Of a stretch of DNA of 64,000 bases, positions 8,930-17,632 are shown piece after piece. The DNA comes from Dyella sp. GSA-30 (GTDB taxonomy: Bacteria; Pseudomonadota; Gammaproteobacteria; Xanthomonadales; Rhodanobacteraceae): assembly GCF_027924605.1 (NCBI RefSeq), contig NZ_AP027042.1, forward strand, positions 1-64,000, written 5' to 3'. The position numbers and the translations under genes are program-made. The first letter of the stretch is position 1, and every line of letters starts with the position of its first letter. The notes beneath the pieces were generated by a model. It was given only the letters and a program-made list of their open reading frames with translations. It was not told where the DNA came from and did no database searches.

Positions 8930-10609
8930 ATGAGTAAGAGCAAGTGGATTTGGGTAACGGTGCTGTTGCTTGCAGCACTGGCCGCAGGCGAATACCTGTC
9001 CGGGCTGTGTACATTGCTGCTGCTTAAGCTCGGCACCGCGGAGCTCGGGTTCGGGACGTATTGGAGCTACGTCAGCGCCTTGGACCTGCCGCAGGTGGCC
9101 CCTTACGTCAACAAGATCAAGATCGGCGGCTATATCGGCTTTGGCCTGCCGCTGATCCTTTGGCTGATCGCGTTCTACTTTATCGGCCGCCCCAAAAAGC
9201 AGGCCATGCATGGCGATGCGCGCTTCGCCAACAGCGGCGACCTGAACAAGCACGGCATGTTCAAGGCCTCCGGCAACGGCATCATCGTGGGCAAGTTCAA
9301 GGGCGACCTGGTGCGCCTGAGCGGCCAGCAGTTCGTGATCCTCGCCGCCCCTACCCGATCGGGCAAGGGCGTGGGCGTGGTCATCCCGAATCTGCTCGAG
9401 TACCAGGAGTCGATGGTGGTGCTCGATATCAAGCAGGAGAACTTCGAGCTCACCTCCGGTTGGCGCGCCTCGCAGGGGCAGGAGATCTATCTCTTCAATC
9501 CCTTTGCCGAAGACCGCCGCACCCATCGCTGGAATCCGCTGACCTATGTGTCGTCGGATCCGGCGTTCCGCGTCTCCGACCTGATGAGCATCGCCACCAT
9601 GCTCTACCCGGACGGCTCGGACGATCAGAAATTCTGGGTCAGCCAGGCGCGCAACGCCTTCATGGCTTTCACCCTGTATCTGTTCGAGAAATGGGAAGAC
9701 GACGAATCGCGCAACATCCCTATCGCGCTGCGTAGCAAGCCGACCCTGGGCCAGGTGTATCGCCTTTCTTCCGGCGACGGTACCGATCTGAAAAAGCTGT
9801 ACCAGCAGCTCTCGCAGCAGGCTTTCCTGTCCGGCAATGCCCGCTCGGCGTTCTCCAACATGCTGTCGCAGGCCGACGAGACCTTTGCTTCGATCCTCGG
9901 CACCTTCAAGGAACCGCTCAACGCCTGGATCAATCCAGTGCTCGATGCGGCCACCAGCGCCGACGACTTCCTGCTTACCGATGTGCGCAAGAAGCGCATG
10001 ACCATCTACATCGGCATCCAGCCCAACAAACTGGCCGAGGCCCGGTTGATCGTCAACCTGTTCTTCAGCCAGTTGATCAACCAGAACACCAAGGAACTGC
10101 CGCAGAACAACAAGGCGCTCAAGTATCAGTGCCTTCTGCTGATGGACGAATTTACTTCGATCGGCAAGGTCGAGATCATCGCCTCGGCGGTGTCCTATAT
10201 GGCCGGCTACAACATCCGCCTGCTGCCGATCATCCAGAGCATGGCCCAGCTCGATGCCACCTACGGCAAGGACGTTTCGCGCACGCTGATCACCAACCAC
10301 GCCCTGCAGATCGTCTACGCACCGCGTGAGCAGCAGGACGCCAACGATTACTCCGACATGCTCGGCTATACCACCGTGCGCAAGGAAAACCGCACGCGCG
10401 CCAAGGGTGGCGATTCGCGCAGCGAGTCCGAAGAGCGCCGCGCATTGATGCTGCCGCAGGAACTCAAGGCGATGGGACCGGACAAGGAGGTCTTCCTCTA
10501 CGAAGGCATCCCGCACCCGGTGCTGTGCGACAAGATCCGTTACTACAAGGACAAACACTTTACCGAGCGGCTTATGCCCAAGGTGGACGTTCCCACGCTC
10601 AAGATCTAA
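8930..10609 (+). CDS. virD4: VirD4 coupling ATPase (first T4SS)
   Basis: Inner-membrane coupling protein that binds XVIPCD effectors and hands them to the VirB channel. The 559-residue product has two N-terminal transmembrane helices (about 5-28 and 65-85), Walker A 'APTRSGKG' at 140-147, and the later TraG/VirD4 motifs 'LLMDEF' and 'IIQSMAQLDATYG'. The all-alpha domain that contacts substrate lies between the ATPase halves. It sits directly after two XVIPCD effectors, so these are its likely cargo. A factor-independent terminator follows at once, closing the operon. Confidence 0.95.
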   Translation: MSKSKWIWVTVLLLAALAAGEYLSGLCTLLLLKLGTAELGFGTYWSYVSALDLPQVAPYVNKIKIGGYIGFGLPLILWLIAFYFIGRPKKQAMHGDARFANSGDLNKHGMFKASGNGIIVGKFKGDLVRLSGQQFVILAAPTRSGKGVGVVIPNLLEYQESMVVLDIKQENFELTSGWRASQGQEIYLFNPFAEDRRTHRWNPLTYVSSDPAFRVSDLMSIATMLYPDGSDDQKFWVSQARNAFMAFTLYLFEKWEDDESRNIPIALRSKPTLGQVYRLSSGDGTDLKKLYQQLSQQAFLSGNARSAFSNMLSQADETFASILGTFKEPLNAWINPVLDAATSADDFLLTDVRKKRMTIYIGIQPNKLAEARLIVNLFFSQLINQNTKELPQNNKALKYQCLLLMDEFTSIGKVEIIASAVSYMAGYNIRLLPIIQSMAQLDATYGKDVSRTLITNHALQIVYAPREQQDANDYSDMLGYTTVRKENRTRAKGGDSRSESEERRALMLPQELKAMGPDKEVFLYEGIPHPVLCDKIRYYKDKHFTERLMPKVDVPTLKI

Positions 10610-10622
10610 ACGGATATCTGAT

Positions 10623-10651
10623 AGCCCCGCCCTTCGAGCGGGGCTTTTTTT
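10623..10651 (+). terminator. Intrinsic terminator after virD4
   Basis: An 8-bp GC-rich stem (AGCCCCGC / GCGGGGCT) with a 7-base loop is followed by a run of seven Ts. It lies 14 bases past the virD4 stop and marks the end of the first T4SS locus. Confidence 0.9.
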
Positions 10652-10728
10652 GATGCGGAGCGTCAAGACACCGCCCGATTCGAACGGCATCCTCAAGCTC
10701 TCAGGATCGCCCCGAGGGAGAAAACATC

Positions 10729-11070
10729 ATGAAAGGCAGCTGCCACTGCGGCAATATCCGTTTCGAAGTTGATGGCGAGCCGACCCAGGCCATGGCCTGC
10801 AACTGTTCGATCTGCCAGCGCAAAGGCGCACTGATGTGGTTCGTGGGTTACGACCAGCTGCATCTGGAGACGCCGGAGGCGAACCTGAGCACCTATACCT
10901 TCAACAAGCACGCGATCAAGCATCACTTCTGCGCCACCTGCGGCGTGCATCCGTTCGGCACCGGCACCGACCCGAAGGGCAACCGGATGGCAGCTATCAA
11001 TATCCGCTGCCTGGAAGGCGTCGATCTGGAAGCCATTCCGGTCACCCATTACGACGGGCGCGCGTTATAG
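10729..11070 (+). CDS. GFA/CENP-V family zinc-binding protein
   Basis: Small 113-residue cytoplasmic protein with the Mss4-like fold of the glutathione-dependent formaldehyde-activating (GFA/CENP-V) family. Zinc ligands are visible in order: 'CHCG' near residue 5, 'CNCSICQ' near 24-30, and 'CATCG' near 69. Length and motifs fit the family. The biochemical role of most members is unsettled; GFA was named for S-hydroxymethylglutathione formation. A good ribosome site (GAGGGAG) precedes the ATG. It appears to be a single-gene unit after the T4SS terminator. Confidence 0.88.
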   Translation: MKGSCHCGNIRFEVDGEPTQAMACNCSICQRKGALMWFVGYDQLHLETPEANLSTYTFNKHAIKHHFCATCGVHPFGTGTDPKGNRMAAINIRCLEGVDLEAIPVTHYDGRAL

Positions 11071-11108
11071 TCATTGGTCGGGTGTGATCCAGCTATCGGA
11101 GAGCAGGT

Positions 11109-12017
11109 GTGTTGGACATAGGAAATAGCCCGCGTTGGATGCGATTGTTCCTTGTACTTGGGCTCGGGTTGGGGGTTGTTGCGTGCACCCAGCAGGAAGC
11201 GATCGACAAACTGGTACCGCATCCAGAATCGGAATACGCGCAGAACGTCTTGAAGCAACTGCGTGAGCGTCAGCTCGACCAGGTCGAGACCGCGTTCGCG
11301 CCTAAGCTGCGTAGCACACCCGGGCTCGACGCAACGCTCGGGAAAATGGCCGATGAATTCCCACCGGGCGAGATCGTGTCGACGAAAGTCGTCGGGACGT
11401 ACATGATGTCGCGCGTGTCCAGCAATAAGCCTGGAAGCACGACCTATAATCTTACTTACGAATATCAGTTTCCCCAGAGCTGGGTTCTGGCGAACGTCGT
11501 GCTGGTAAGAAGCGGAAACGAGCTGGAAGTTGCCGGCATGCACGTGCAGCGCGAGACCGAGTCTCTGGCACAGAGAAGCACTTTTACGCTCTCTGGCAAG
11601 CCGGTGTCCTACTGGTTGATCGCGGCGCTCGTCGCCGCGTTGCCGCTATTTTGCTTTGCCAGCTTCATCGTGTGCCTGCGCACACCGATTCGCCGACGTA
11701 AATGGCTGTGGGCCGTTGCAACCTTGCTCGGCGTTGTCACGCTCAGCTTGAACTGGAGCACAGGTGAGTTCAGCTTCCAATTGATTTCGATCCAATTATT
11801 GAGCGCATCGGCGGTGGCGCGGATCTACAGCCCCTGGATACTTTCGGTCTCGTTCCCGCTTGGAGCGGTTATGTTCTGGATCAAGCGGAATCGGCTCAAG
11901 CAGGAGGCGCTGACCGCCAACGCCGAGCCGCCGCCTTTATCACGTTCGACGAGCAAAGATCAGGTGCAGGCCGAACGCCACGAAGATGGCACCGGCAAAA
12001 CCGTCGATCCAGCGTGA
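11109..12017 (+). CDS. Hypothetical lipoprotein-like protein with C-terminal membrane helices
   Basis: The 302-residue product starts at GTG (TTG one codon later is possible). A hydrophobic N-terminus ends in 'GVVAC', a plausible lipobox with Cys26. A soluble region to about residue 150 (helical, then beta-rich) follows, then about four hydrophobic segments and a charged C-terminal tail. I do not recognise a family. The last 78 bases overlap the convergent LysE gene, so part of the polar tail is the antisense reading of that gene. A read-through extension of an older stop is possible. Confidence 0.6.
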   Translation: MLDIGNSPRWMRLFLVLGLGLGVVACTQQEAIDKLVPHPESEYAQNVLKQLRERQLDQVETAFAPKLRSTPGLDATLGKMADEFPPGEIVSTKVVGTYMMSRVSSNKPGSTTYNLTYEYQFPQSWVLANVVLVRSGNELEVAGMHVQRETESLAQRSTFTLSGKPVSYWLIAALVAALPLFCFASFIVCLRTPIRRRKWLWAVATLLGVVTLSLNWSTGEFSFQLISIQLLSASAVARIYSPWILSVSFPLGAVMFWIKRNRLKQEALTANAEPPPLSRSTSKDQVQAERHEDGTGKTVDPA

Positions 12018-12563
12018 CAGGCGCAAGTAGCCGCGGCGCATGGCGGGCATGGCGAACACAGCCGCCACCACCGCGAACCACAACAGCGTCTCGGCCACCA
12101 CCAGTGCCCAGATGCCCCAGCGAGCGGCATGGCCCACACCGCTGCCGAGGAAGGCGGAGAACACACTGCCGAAGTAAATGATGGCCTTGGGGTTGGCCAG
12201 GTTGGTGAACAATCCGGCCCGCAAGGTCGCCAGGTCGCCCTGCTGCAGCACCGCGCGCGGCTCACCGGCCACCTTGGGCGCGGTAAACGCGCCGCGCAAC
12301 ATTTTCACGCCCATCCAGGTCAGATAGAGCCCGCCGGCAATTGTCATGGCCCGGCTCAGCCACGCCAGCTTCTGCAGCAGCAACTGCAGGCCCAGCAGGG
12401 CCAGGGCTGCCCAGATCGCCACGCCCAGGGCGATACCGACCACCCCGAAGAAGGCCTGCCGGCGCGAGCGGCTGACGGCTGTCTGGGACACGAAGAAGAA
12501 ATCCGGGCCCGGCGTCATCAACGCAATGATTTGCACCAGGGCAATGGTCAGGAACAGGCTCAT
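11940..12563 (-). CDS. LysE/RhtB family amino-acid exporter
   Basis: Inner-membrane exporter of 207 residues with about six hydrophobic helices. The family signature 'MTPGPDFFFV' is at residues 16-25, and a second conserved stretch 'FLTNLANPKA'-like ('GLFTNLANPKAIIYF') is in the middle. Members export amino acids such as threonine, homoserine lactone or lysine; the substrate cannot be read from the sequence. Its 3' end overlaps the 3' end of the convergent hypothetical gene by 78 bases. Confidence 0.9.
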   Translation of the reverse strand: MSLFLTIALVQIIALMTPGPDFFFVSQTAVSRSRRQAFFGVVGIALGVAIWAALALLGLQLLLQKLAWLSRAMTIAGGLYLTWMGVKMLRGAFTAPKVAGEPRAVLQQGDLATLRAGLFTNLANPKAIIYFGSVFSAFLGSGVGHAARWGIWALVVAETLLWFAVVAAVFAMPAMRRGYLRLSRWIDGFAGAIFVAFGLHLIFARRT

Positions 12564-12737
12564 GCGGCGACTCCGGGGCGGGGTGGCGCCATTTTATAGG
12601 CTTTGACCCCGTGCCGGCTTACCTGCCCGCAGCGCAGCTTGCCGCCCGGGGCGCCCTCCTCTACTCTTCGGTCGTTTTGTGAGCATTTTTGATGGCCTAA
12701 GGGGACCCTGCGGCCGTATCTGCGGGGTTCAAATACG

Positions 12738-14048
12738 ATGGAATTGCTGGGCCATATCCTTTTCGGCCTGTTCGGCCTTGCGATGCTTTTGGGCATCGCG
12801 TTTCTGTTTTCCAACAATAAACGCGCCGTCGACTGGAAACTGGTCGGTACGGGCGTGTTGTTGCAGATCGTGTTCGCCTCGGCGGTGCTCAAGCTGCCGC
12901 TGGGCCGCGACGTGTTCAACGCCATCGCCGGCGGCTTCGTGAAGCTGATGAGCTACGTCAATGAAGGTTCCAGCTTCATTTTCGGCAGCCTGATGGACAC
13001 CAAGAATTTCGGTTTCATCTTCGCGGTGAACGTGTTGCCGACGATCGTGTTCTTCGCCTCGCTCACCGGTGTGCTGTATCACCTGGGCGTGATGCAGAAG
13101 ATCGTGCAGGCGATGGCCTGGGTGATCACCAAGGTCATGCGTGTCTCGGGTGCGGAAACCACCAGCGTATGCGCCAGCGTGTTTATCGGCCAGACCGAGG
13201 CGCCGTTGACGATCAAGCCGTATATCGAGCGCATGACCGAATCGGAACTGATGACGGTGATGATCGGCGGCATGGCGCATATCGCCGGCTCCGTGATGGC
13301 CGCCTATGTCGGCCTGCTCGGCCATAACGATCCGGTCGAAATGCAGTTCTATGCCAAGCACCTGCTTACCGCTTCGGTGATGGCCGCGCCAGCCACCATG
13401 ATGCTGGCCAAGATCCTGGTGCCGGAAACCGGCGTGCCGCTGACCCGCGGCACAGTAAAGATCGAGGTCGAGAAAACCACCGCGAATGTGATCGATGCCG
13501 CCGCCACCGGCGCCGGTGACGGCCTGAAGCTGGCCATGAACGTTGGCGCGATGCTGCTGGCGTTTATCGCGCTGATCGCCCTGCTCAACGGCCCGATCCA
13601 GTGGCTGGGCACCACCACCTGGGGCGGCACCGGCTCGCTCAACGGCTGGCTATCGGGCCTTGCCGGCCACGATGTGGCCTTGAGCCTGCAGACCATTTTT
13701 GGCTGGATTCTCTCGCCGATCGCCTGGCTGATCGGCGTGCCGTGGCAGGACGCGACCCTGGTCGGCAGCTTTATCGGCGAGAAGGTGGTGATCAACGAAT
13801 TCGTCGCCTATGTCGATCTTTCCAAGCACACCGACCAGTTGCTGCCGCAGAGCCGCCTGATCGCCACGTATGCGCTATGCGGCTTCGCCAACTTCTCGTC
13901 CATCGCGATCCAGATCGGCGGTATCGGCGGGCTGGCACCGGGCCGTCGTGGCGATCTGGCGCGCCTGGGTCTGCGCGCCGTGCTCGGCGGCTCGTTGGCG
14001 ACGTTCATGACGGCGACGATCGCGGGCGTGCTCGAGCACGTCGGTTAA
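12738..14048 (+). CDS. nupC: NupC-type concentrative nucleoside transporter
   Basis: CNT family inner-membrane symporter that takes up nucleosides with H+ or Na+. The 436-residue product is strongly hydrophobic and holds the family motifs 'GQTEAPLTIKPY' near 152 and 'GEKVVINEFVAY' near 347, plus 'CGFANFSSIAIQIGG' near 380. Length matches bacterial NupC proteins (about 400-430). It is monocistronic by appearance, with 174 bases to the divergent lysE-type gene upstream. Confidence 0.93.
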   Translation: MELLGHILFGLFGLAMLLGIAFLFSNNKRAVDWKLVGTGVLLQIVFASAVLKLPLGRDVFNAIAGGFVKLMSYVNEGSSFIFGSLMDTKNFGFIFAVNVLPTIVFFASLTGVLYHLGVMQKIVQAMAWVITKVMRVSGAETTSVCASVFIGQTEAPLTIKPYIERMTESELMTVMIGGMAHIAGSVMAAYVGLLGHNDPVEMQFYAKHLLTASVMAAPATMMLAKILVPETGVPLTRGTVKIEVEKTTANVIDAAATGAGDGLKLAMNVGAMLLAFIALIALLNGPIQWLGTTTWGGTGSLNGWLSGLAGHDVALSLQTIFGWILSPIAWLIGVPWQDATLVGSFIGEKVVINEFVAYVDLSKHTDQLLPQSRLIATYALCGFANFSSIAIQIGGIGGLAPGRRGDLARLGLRAVLGGSLATFMTATIAGVLEHVG

Positions 14049-14203
14049 GAGCCGTTTGGTTCGGAAGCGGAGCGATCCGTTTCCATCCGACGTCGAACTG
14101 ACATCCGTCACGTGAACCGGCTGACCGGCGCGACTCGCCATCGGCCGGCACCCGGCGCATAGTCCGCTCCATCGATTCTTCTTTGGGGCAGGGGCCGGTT
14201 GCG

Positions 14204-14770
14204 ATGCTGATATCTCCCGTGTGGCTGGGCGTTGTATTCGGTGTTTCCGAAGCGGCCCTCTCATTGAGCCGTCGCGCCAAAGGCGGCGCCACCAACAAGG
14301 ACTCCGGTTCGCTGGCGTTGTTCTGGACCGCCATCCCCGTGGCCATGTTCATTGCCTATTGGGCGGCGGTGTCCTTGCATCAGCCGGCATGGCAATTGCC
14401 GTGGGAAACCACTGTGGCGACGATCGGCGACATCATGGTGATCACCGGCTTGATCCTTCGCTGGTATTCGATCATCTACCTCGGCCGCTGGTTTACCGTG
14501 AACGTCGCTATTGCCGCCGACCAACCGCTGATCAATGACGGTCCTTATCGTTTCTTGCGCCACCCGTCCTATACCGGCGCACTGATGGCCTTGATCGGCC
14601 TAGGCCTGGCGATCGGCAATACCGTGTCCTTGCTGGCTATCGTGTTGTTGACCGTGCCGGTATTTCTGCGCCGTATCCAGGTGGAAGAGCGCGTGCTGGC
14701 CGAGGCATTTGGTACACGTTGGGACACCTATCGCGCTCGGACCTGGCGGTTGTTGCCCGGCCTGTACTGA
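14204..14770 (+). CDS. Isoprenylcysteine carboxyl methyltransferase-like membrane protein
   Basis: The 188-residue product has four to five membrane helices and the ICMT/PEMT-type signature 'GPYRFLRHPSYTGALM' near 111-126, which binds SAM in this fold. 'RVLAEAFGTRWDTYRARTWRLLPG' near the end is also typical. Bacterial members often act on small or lipid-like substrates; the true substrate is unknown. The ATG start is preferred over an upstream TTG that adds seven residues. It runs convergent to the GGDEF gene with no spacer. Confidence 0.82.
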   Translation: MLISPVWLGVVFGVSEAALSLSRRAKGGATNKDSGSLALFWTAIPVAMFIAYWAAVSLHQPAWQLPWETTVATIGDIMVITGLILRWYSIIYLGRWFTVNVAIAADQPLINDGPYRFLRHPSYTGALMALIGLGLAIGNTVSLLAIVLLTVPVFLRRIQVEERVLAEAFGTRWDTYRARTWRLLPGLY

Positions 14771-16564
14771 TCAGGCCGCACTTGCCATGACACGGTCGCG
14801 CCCACACGACTTGGCCGAATAAAGCGCCCCGTCTGCCGCGCGCATCCACGTCGACAGGTCGTGGCAATGCGTGCCGTCGAACAACGCCACGCCGATACTG
14901 ATCGTCACCCGCAGATGTTTCAGCTCACCGGTGAGCAGAAGTGCTGCCACGCCCTCGCGCAGGGTCTCGGCCAATCGCATCGCCGCGTCGGTACCGTAGG
15001 CGGGACACAGCACGGCAAACTCCTCGCCGCCGATACGCGCGAGATGGCAAGCCGAATCGACGTTTGCCGAGAGGTAGCTCGATACTTCCAGCAGCACGAG
15101 ATCGCCTTGCGGGTGACCGACGCTATCGTTGATGGCCTTGAAGTGATCGATATCGATCAACAGCAGAGCATGCCGATGTGCCGATGCGACACGTCGCGAA
15201 TCGAGCAGCGATAGCGCGCGTTCCTGAAATGCGCGGCGGTTGTCGATGCCGGTCAACGGATCGCGCAACGTCTGTGCACGCAACTCGGCCGCATGACGGC
15301 GTTGCCCACGCCACAACTGGAACAGCAGAACGCTGATCGCTACCAGTGCGCAGGCGATCAGAATCGCGATCAGATTGATCAGCTTCTGTCGCTGCTGCTC
15401 GGCACGCGCTTCGATCTGCGTGGTTTTCAGTTGCAGATCCTTGAGCCGATTGCTGCGTTCGAGCTCGCCGATCTGCAGCTCCTTTTCGCGTGTGGTGTAG
15501 CGCTGCTCCAGTTCGGCTTCCATCGCACGCAATTTCGGCGTGTTGGTCGCGTTGTCGAATGCGAGCACTTCGCGCACATCCGCCAGTGCCTGCTTCAATT
15601 GCCCGGCCTGCTCGGCCAGCTCACTCTCGGTTTTCAATAAATCGGTCAGCTGGCCGCCAATGCCTGCATCTCGTGCGCGCGCCACGGTGACACGGATGCG
15701 TTCGTAGGCTTGTTGCGGATGACCCAATGCGGCCTCGGCACGCGCAACGTCGGCACTCGAAAACAGCGAGTCGCTGATTCGCCCGGCAGCAAGCTCATGC
15801 TTCAACGACGTTTGCGACAGCGGCAACGCTTCGGCAGGGCGACCCAGTCGCAGATAGGCTTGCGCCAGATTATCGCCAACCATCACAACCAGTTCGTCCG
15901 CATTGATGCGGCTGAACTCCGCGCGTGTTCGTTGATAGGTCGCCGCCGCCTCGGCATAACGGCCCAGAGACATCAATGCGATACCTTCATCGTTGAGCGC
16001 GTCAGCGACACCCCAACGATCGCCTAATGCCGCATAGCTGGTCTCTGCCTGGTGACAGGCCTCCAGCGCCTTGTCCGCCTTTTCGTCCAAGGCAAACGCA
16101 TCGCAAAGCTGAAAGCGTGCCCAGGCGACGATCTGCGGATCGGCATGCCCAAGCACCTTGTCCGCAGCCAGTAACGCATCGCTCAAGCCACCGCCACTGC
16201 TGTCGCCCAGACCATTGGCGATATCGTGGCGTGAGCGCAGAAAGCCGGCGGTGGCAGCCGCGACCGGGTCGGGGGTCCGACTGGCCATATTGTCCAGGCG
16301 CAATAGCGACTCGGTGAGGGCGGAATCGTCGTTCGCGTTGATGGCTGCCGTGCCCATACCCCACAGTAGAGCTCGCTCCCGGGCCGGGGTAAGCGCCGGG
16401 TCGGCGGCGTCCAGTTCGGCCCGCACCTTGGCGATGGTCCCGGCCGGATCGGTCACCGCCGGCCCCCGCAACAGGTTCATCGAGGCATGAGGTTGCGGCG
16501 CAGCCGCCGCAATCGGCAGCCACAGTCCGGCAATCAGGAATACGCCCCAGGCCCCCCGTAGCAT
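14771..16564 (-). CDS. Diguanylate cyclase with periplasmic TPR-like sensor region
   Basis: Predicted c-di-GMP synthase of 597 residues. A signal peptide (about 1-22) is followed by a helical TPR-like region to about 340, a coiled coil ('RYTTREKELQIGELERSNRL'), a transmembrane helix at about 395-418, and a C-terminal GGDEF domain. The active site reads GGEEF at 512-516, with the upstream 'DIDHFKAIND' metal/substrate motif. The residues at the inhibitory I-site are not RxxD, so feedback by c-di-GMP is probably lost. The reading frame stays open far upstream across dusB. I start at 'MLRGAWGVF' because it gives a proper signal peptide and does not overlap dusB. Confidence 0.9.
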   Translation of the reverse strand: MLRGAWGVFLIAGLWLPIAAAAPQPHASMNLLRGPAVTDPAGTIAKVRAELDAADPALTPARERALLWGMGTAAINANDDSALTESLLRLDNMASRTPDPVAAATAGFLRSRHDIANGLGDSSGGGLSDALLAADKVLGHADPQIVAWARFQLCDAFALDEKADKALEACHQAETSYAALGDRWGVADALNDEGIALMSLGRYAEAAATYQRTRAEFSRINADELVVMVGDNLAQAYLRLGRPAEALPLSQTSLKHELAAGRISDSLFSSADVARAEAALGHPQQAYERIRVTVARARDAGIGGQLTDLLKTESELAEQAGQLKQALADVREVLAFDNATNTPKLRAMEAELEQRYTTREKELQIGELERSNRLKDLQLKTTQIEARAEQQRQKLINLIAILIACALVAISVLLFQLWRGQRRHAAELRAQTLRDPLTGIDNRRAFQERALSLLDSRRVASAHRHALLLIDIDHFKAINDSVGHPQGDLVLLEVSSYLSANVDSACHLARIGGEEFAVLCPAYGTDAAMRLAETLREGVAALLLTGELKHLRVTISIGVALFDGTHCHDLSTWMRAADGALYSAKSCGRDRVMASAA

Positions 16565-16645
16565 TGACCGACGCCCCCCGCGTTGAGTGCCAACGGCGCC
16601 ATTATAGCGATTCGGTGCTTCCTTCCCCGTTACAATAGGCCGGTT

Positions 16646-17632
16646 ATGCAGATCGGCCCCTACCGTATCGACCCCGCCGTGGTGCTCGCACCGATGGCCG
16701 GGGTCACCGACAAGCCTTTCCGCCTGCTGTGCAAACGGCTGGGTGCGGGTTTGGCCGTGTCGGAAATGACCAACGCCGACCCCCGCCTCTGGCGTACCCG
16801 CAAGTCGCTCAAGCGCATGGATCACGAGGGCGAGCCCGAGCCGGTGAGCGTCCAGATCGCCGGTTACGACCCGGCCATGCTGGCCGAGGCAGCCCGCTTC
16901 AACGTGGACAATGGCGCCCAGATCATCGACATCAATATGGGCTGCCCGGCCAAGAAGGTCTGCAACGTGTGGTCGGGCTCGGCGCTGTTGCAGGACGAGC
17001 CACTGGTGGCGCGTATCGTCAAGGCAGTCGTCGACGCGGTGTCCGTGCCGGTAACGTTGAAGATCCGCACCGGCTGGGACCGCGAGCACAGGAATGCGCT
17101 CACCATCGCTCGCATCGCCGAGGATGCCGGCATTGCGGCGCTGGCAGTACATGGACGCACACGTGCGGACAAATACGAGGGCGAGGCAGAGTACGAAACC
17201 ATCGCGGCGGTCAAGGCCGTTGTGCACATCCCCGTACTTGCCAACGGCGACGTGACCACGCCCGAGCAGGCACGCCATGTCCTGAAAGCCACCAACGCAG
17301 ATGCGGTGATGATCGGCCGTGGCGCGCAGGGCCGGCCCTGGATCTTTCGCGAGATTGCGCACTACCTCGCTACCGGCGAGCATCTGCCGGAGCCTTCGCT
17401 CGCCGAAGTCTGCGCCATCCTGGTGGATCATCTTCATCAGCTCTACGCTTTCTATGGCGAGGAACAAGGCGTGCGCATCGCACGCAAACATCTTGGCTGG
17501 TACGCCAAGGATCGCCCGGAAAATGCCGCGTTCCGCCACGTGGCGCTGCGTGCGGAAGCTGCTGAAGAACAGCTACGGTTGACCCGCGAATATTTCGACG
17601 GCCTGCGGGATGCTCCGCGCATCGCCGCCTGA
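16646..17632 (+). CDS. dusB: tRNA-dihydrouridine synthase DusB
   Basis: FMN enzyme that reduces uridine to dihydrouridine in the tRNA D-loop. The 328-residue product opens with 'PYRIDPAVVLAPMAGVTDKP', the FMN-binding start typical of DusB. The catalytic Cys is in 'NMGCPAKKVCN' (about residue 100), and 'GRGAQGRPWIF' binds phosphate. The ATG lies 10 bases after a TACAAT (-10-like) box in the 81-base gap shared with the divergent GGDEF gene, so the leader is very short. In many gammaproteobacteria dusB is followed by fis; here an esterase gene overlaps its end instead. Confidence 0.93.
   Translation: MQIGPYRIDPAVVLAPMAGVTDKPFRLLCKRLGAGLAVSEMTNADPRLWRTRKSLKRMDHEGEPEPVSVQIAGYDPAMLAEAARFNVDNGAQIIDINMGCPAKKVCNVWSGSALLQDEPLVARIVKAVVDAVSVPVTLKIRTGWDREHRNALTIARIAEDAGIAALAVHGRTRADKYEGEAEYETIAAVKAVVHIPVLANGDVTTPEQARHVLKATNADAVMIGRGAQGRPWIFREIAHYLATGEHLPEPSLAEVCAILVDHLHQLYAFYGEEQGVRIARKHLGWYAKDRPENAAFRHVALRAEAAEEQLRLTREYFDGLRDAPRIAA

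Noticed and set aside
16565-17539. In-frame upstream extension of the GGDEF gene across dusB
   Set aside because: It runs antisense to dusB. The start with a signal peptide at 16564 explains the protein fully.
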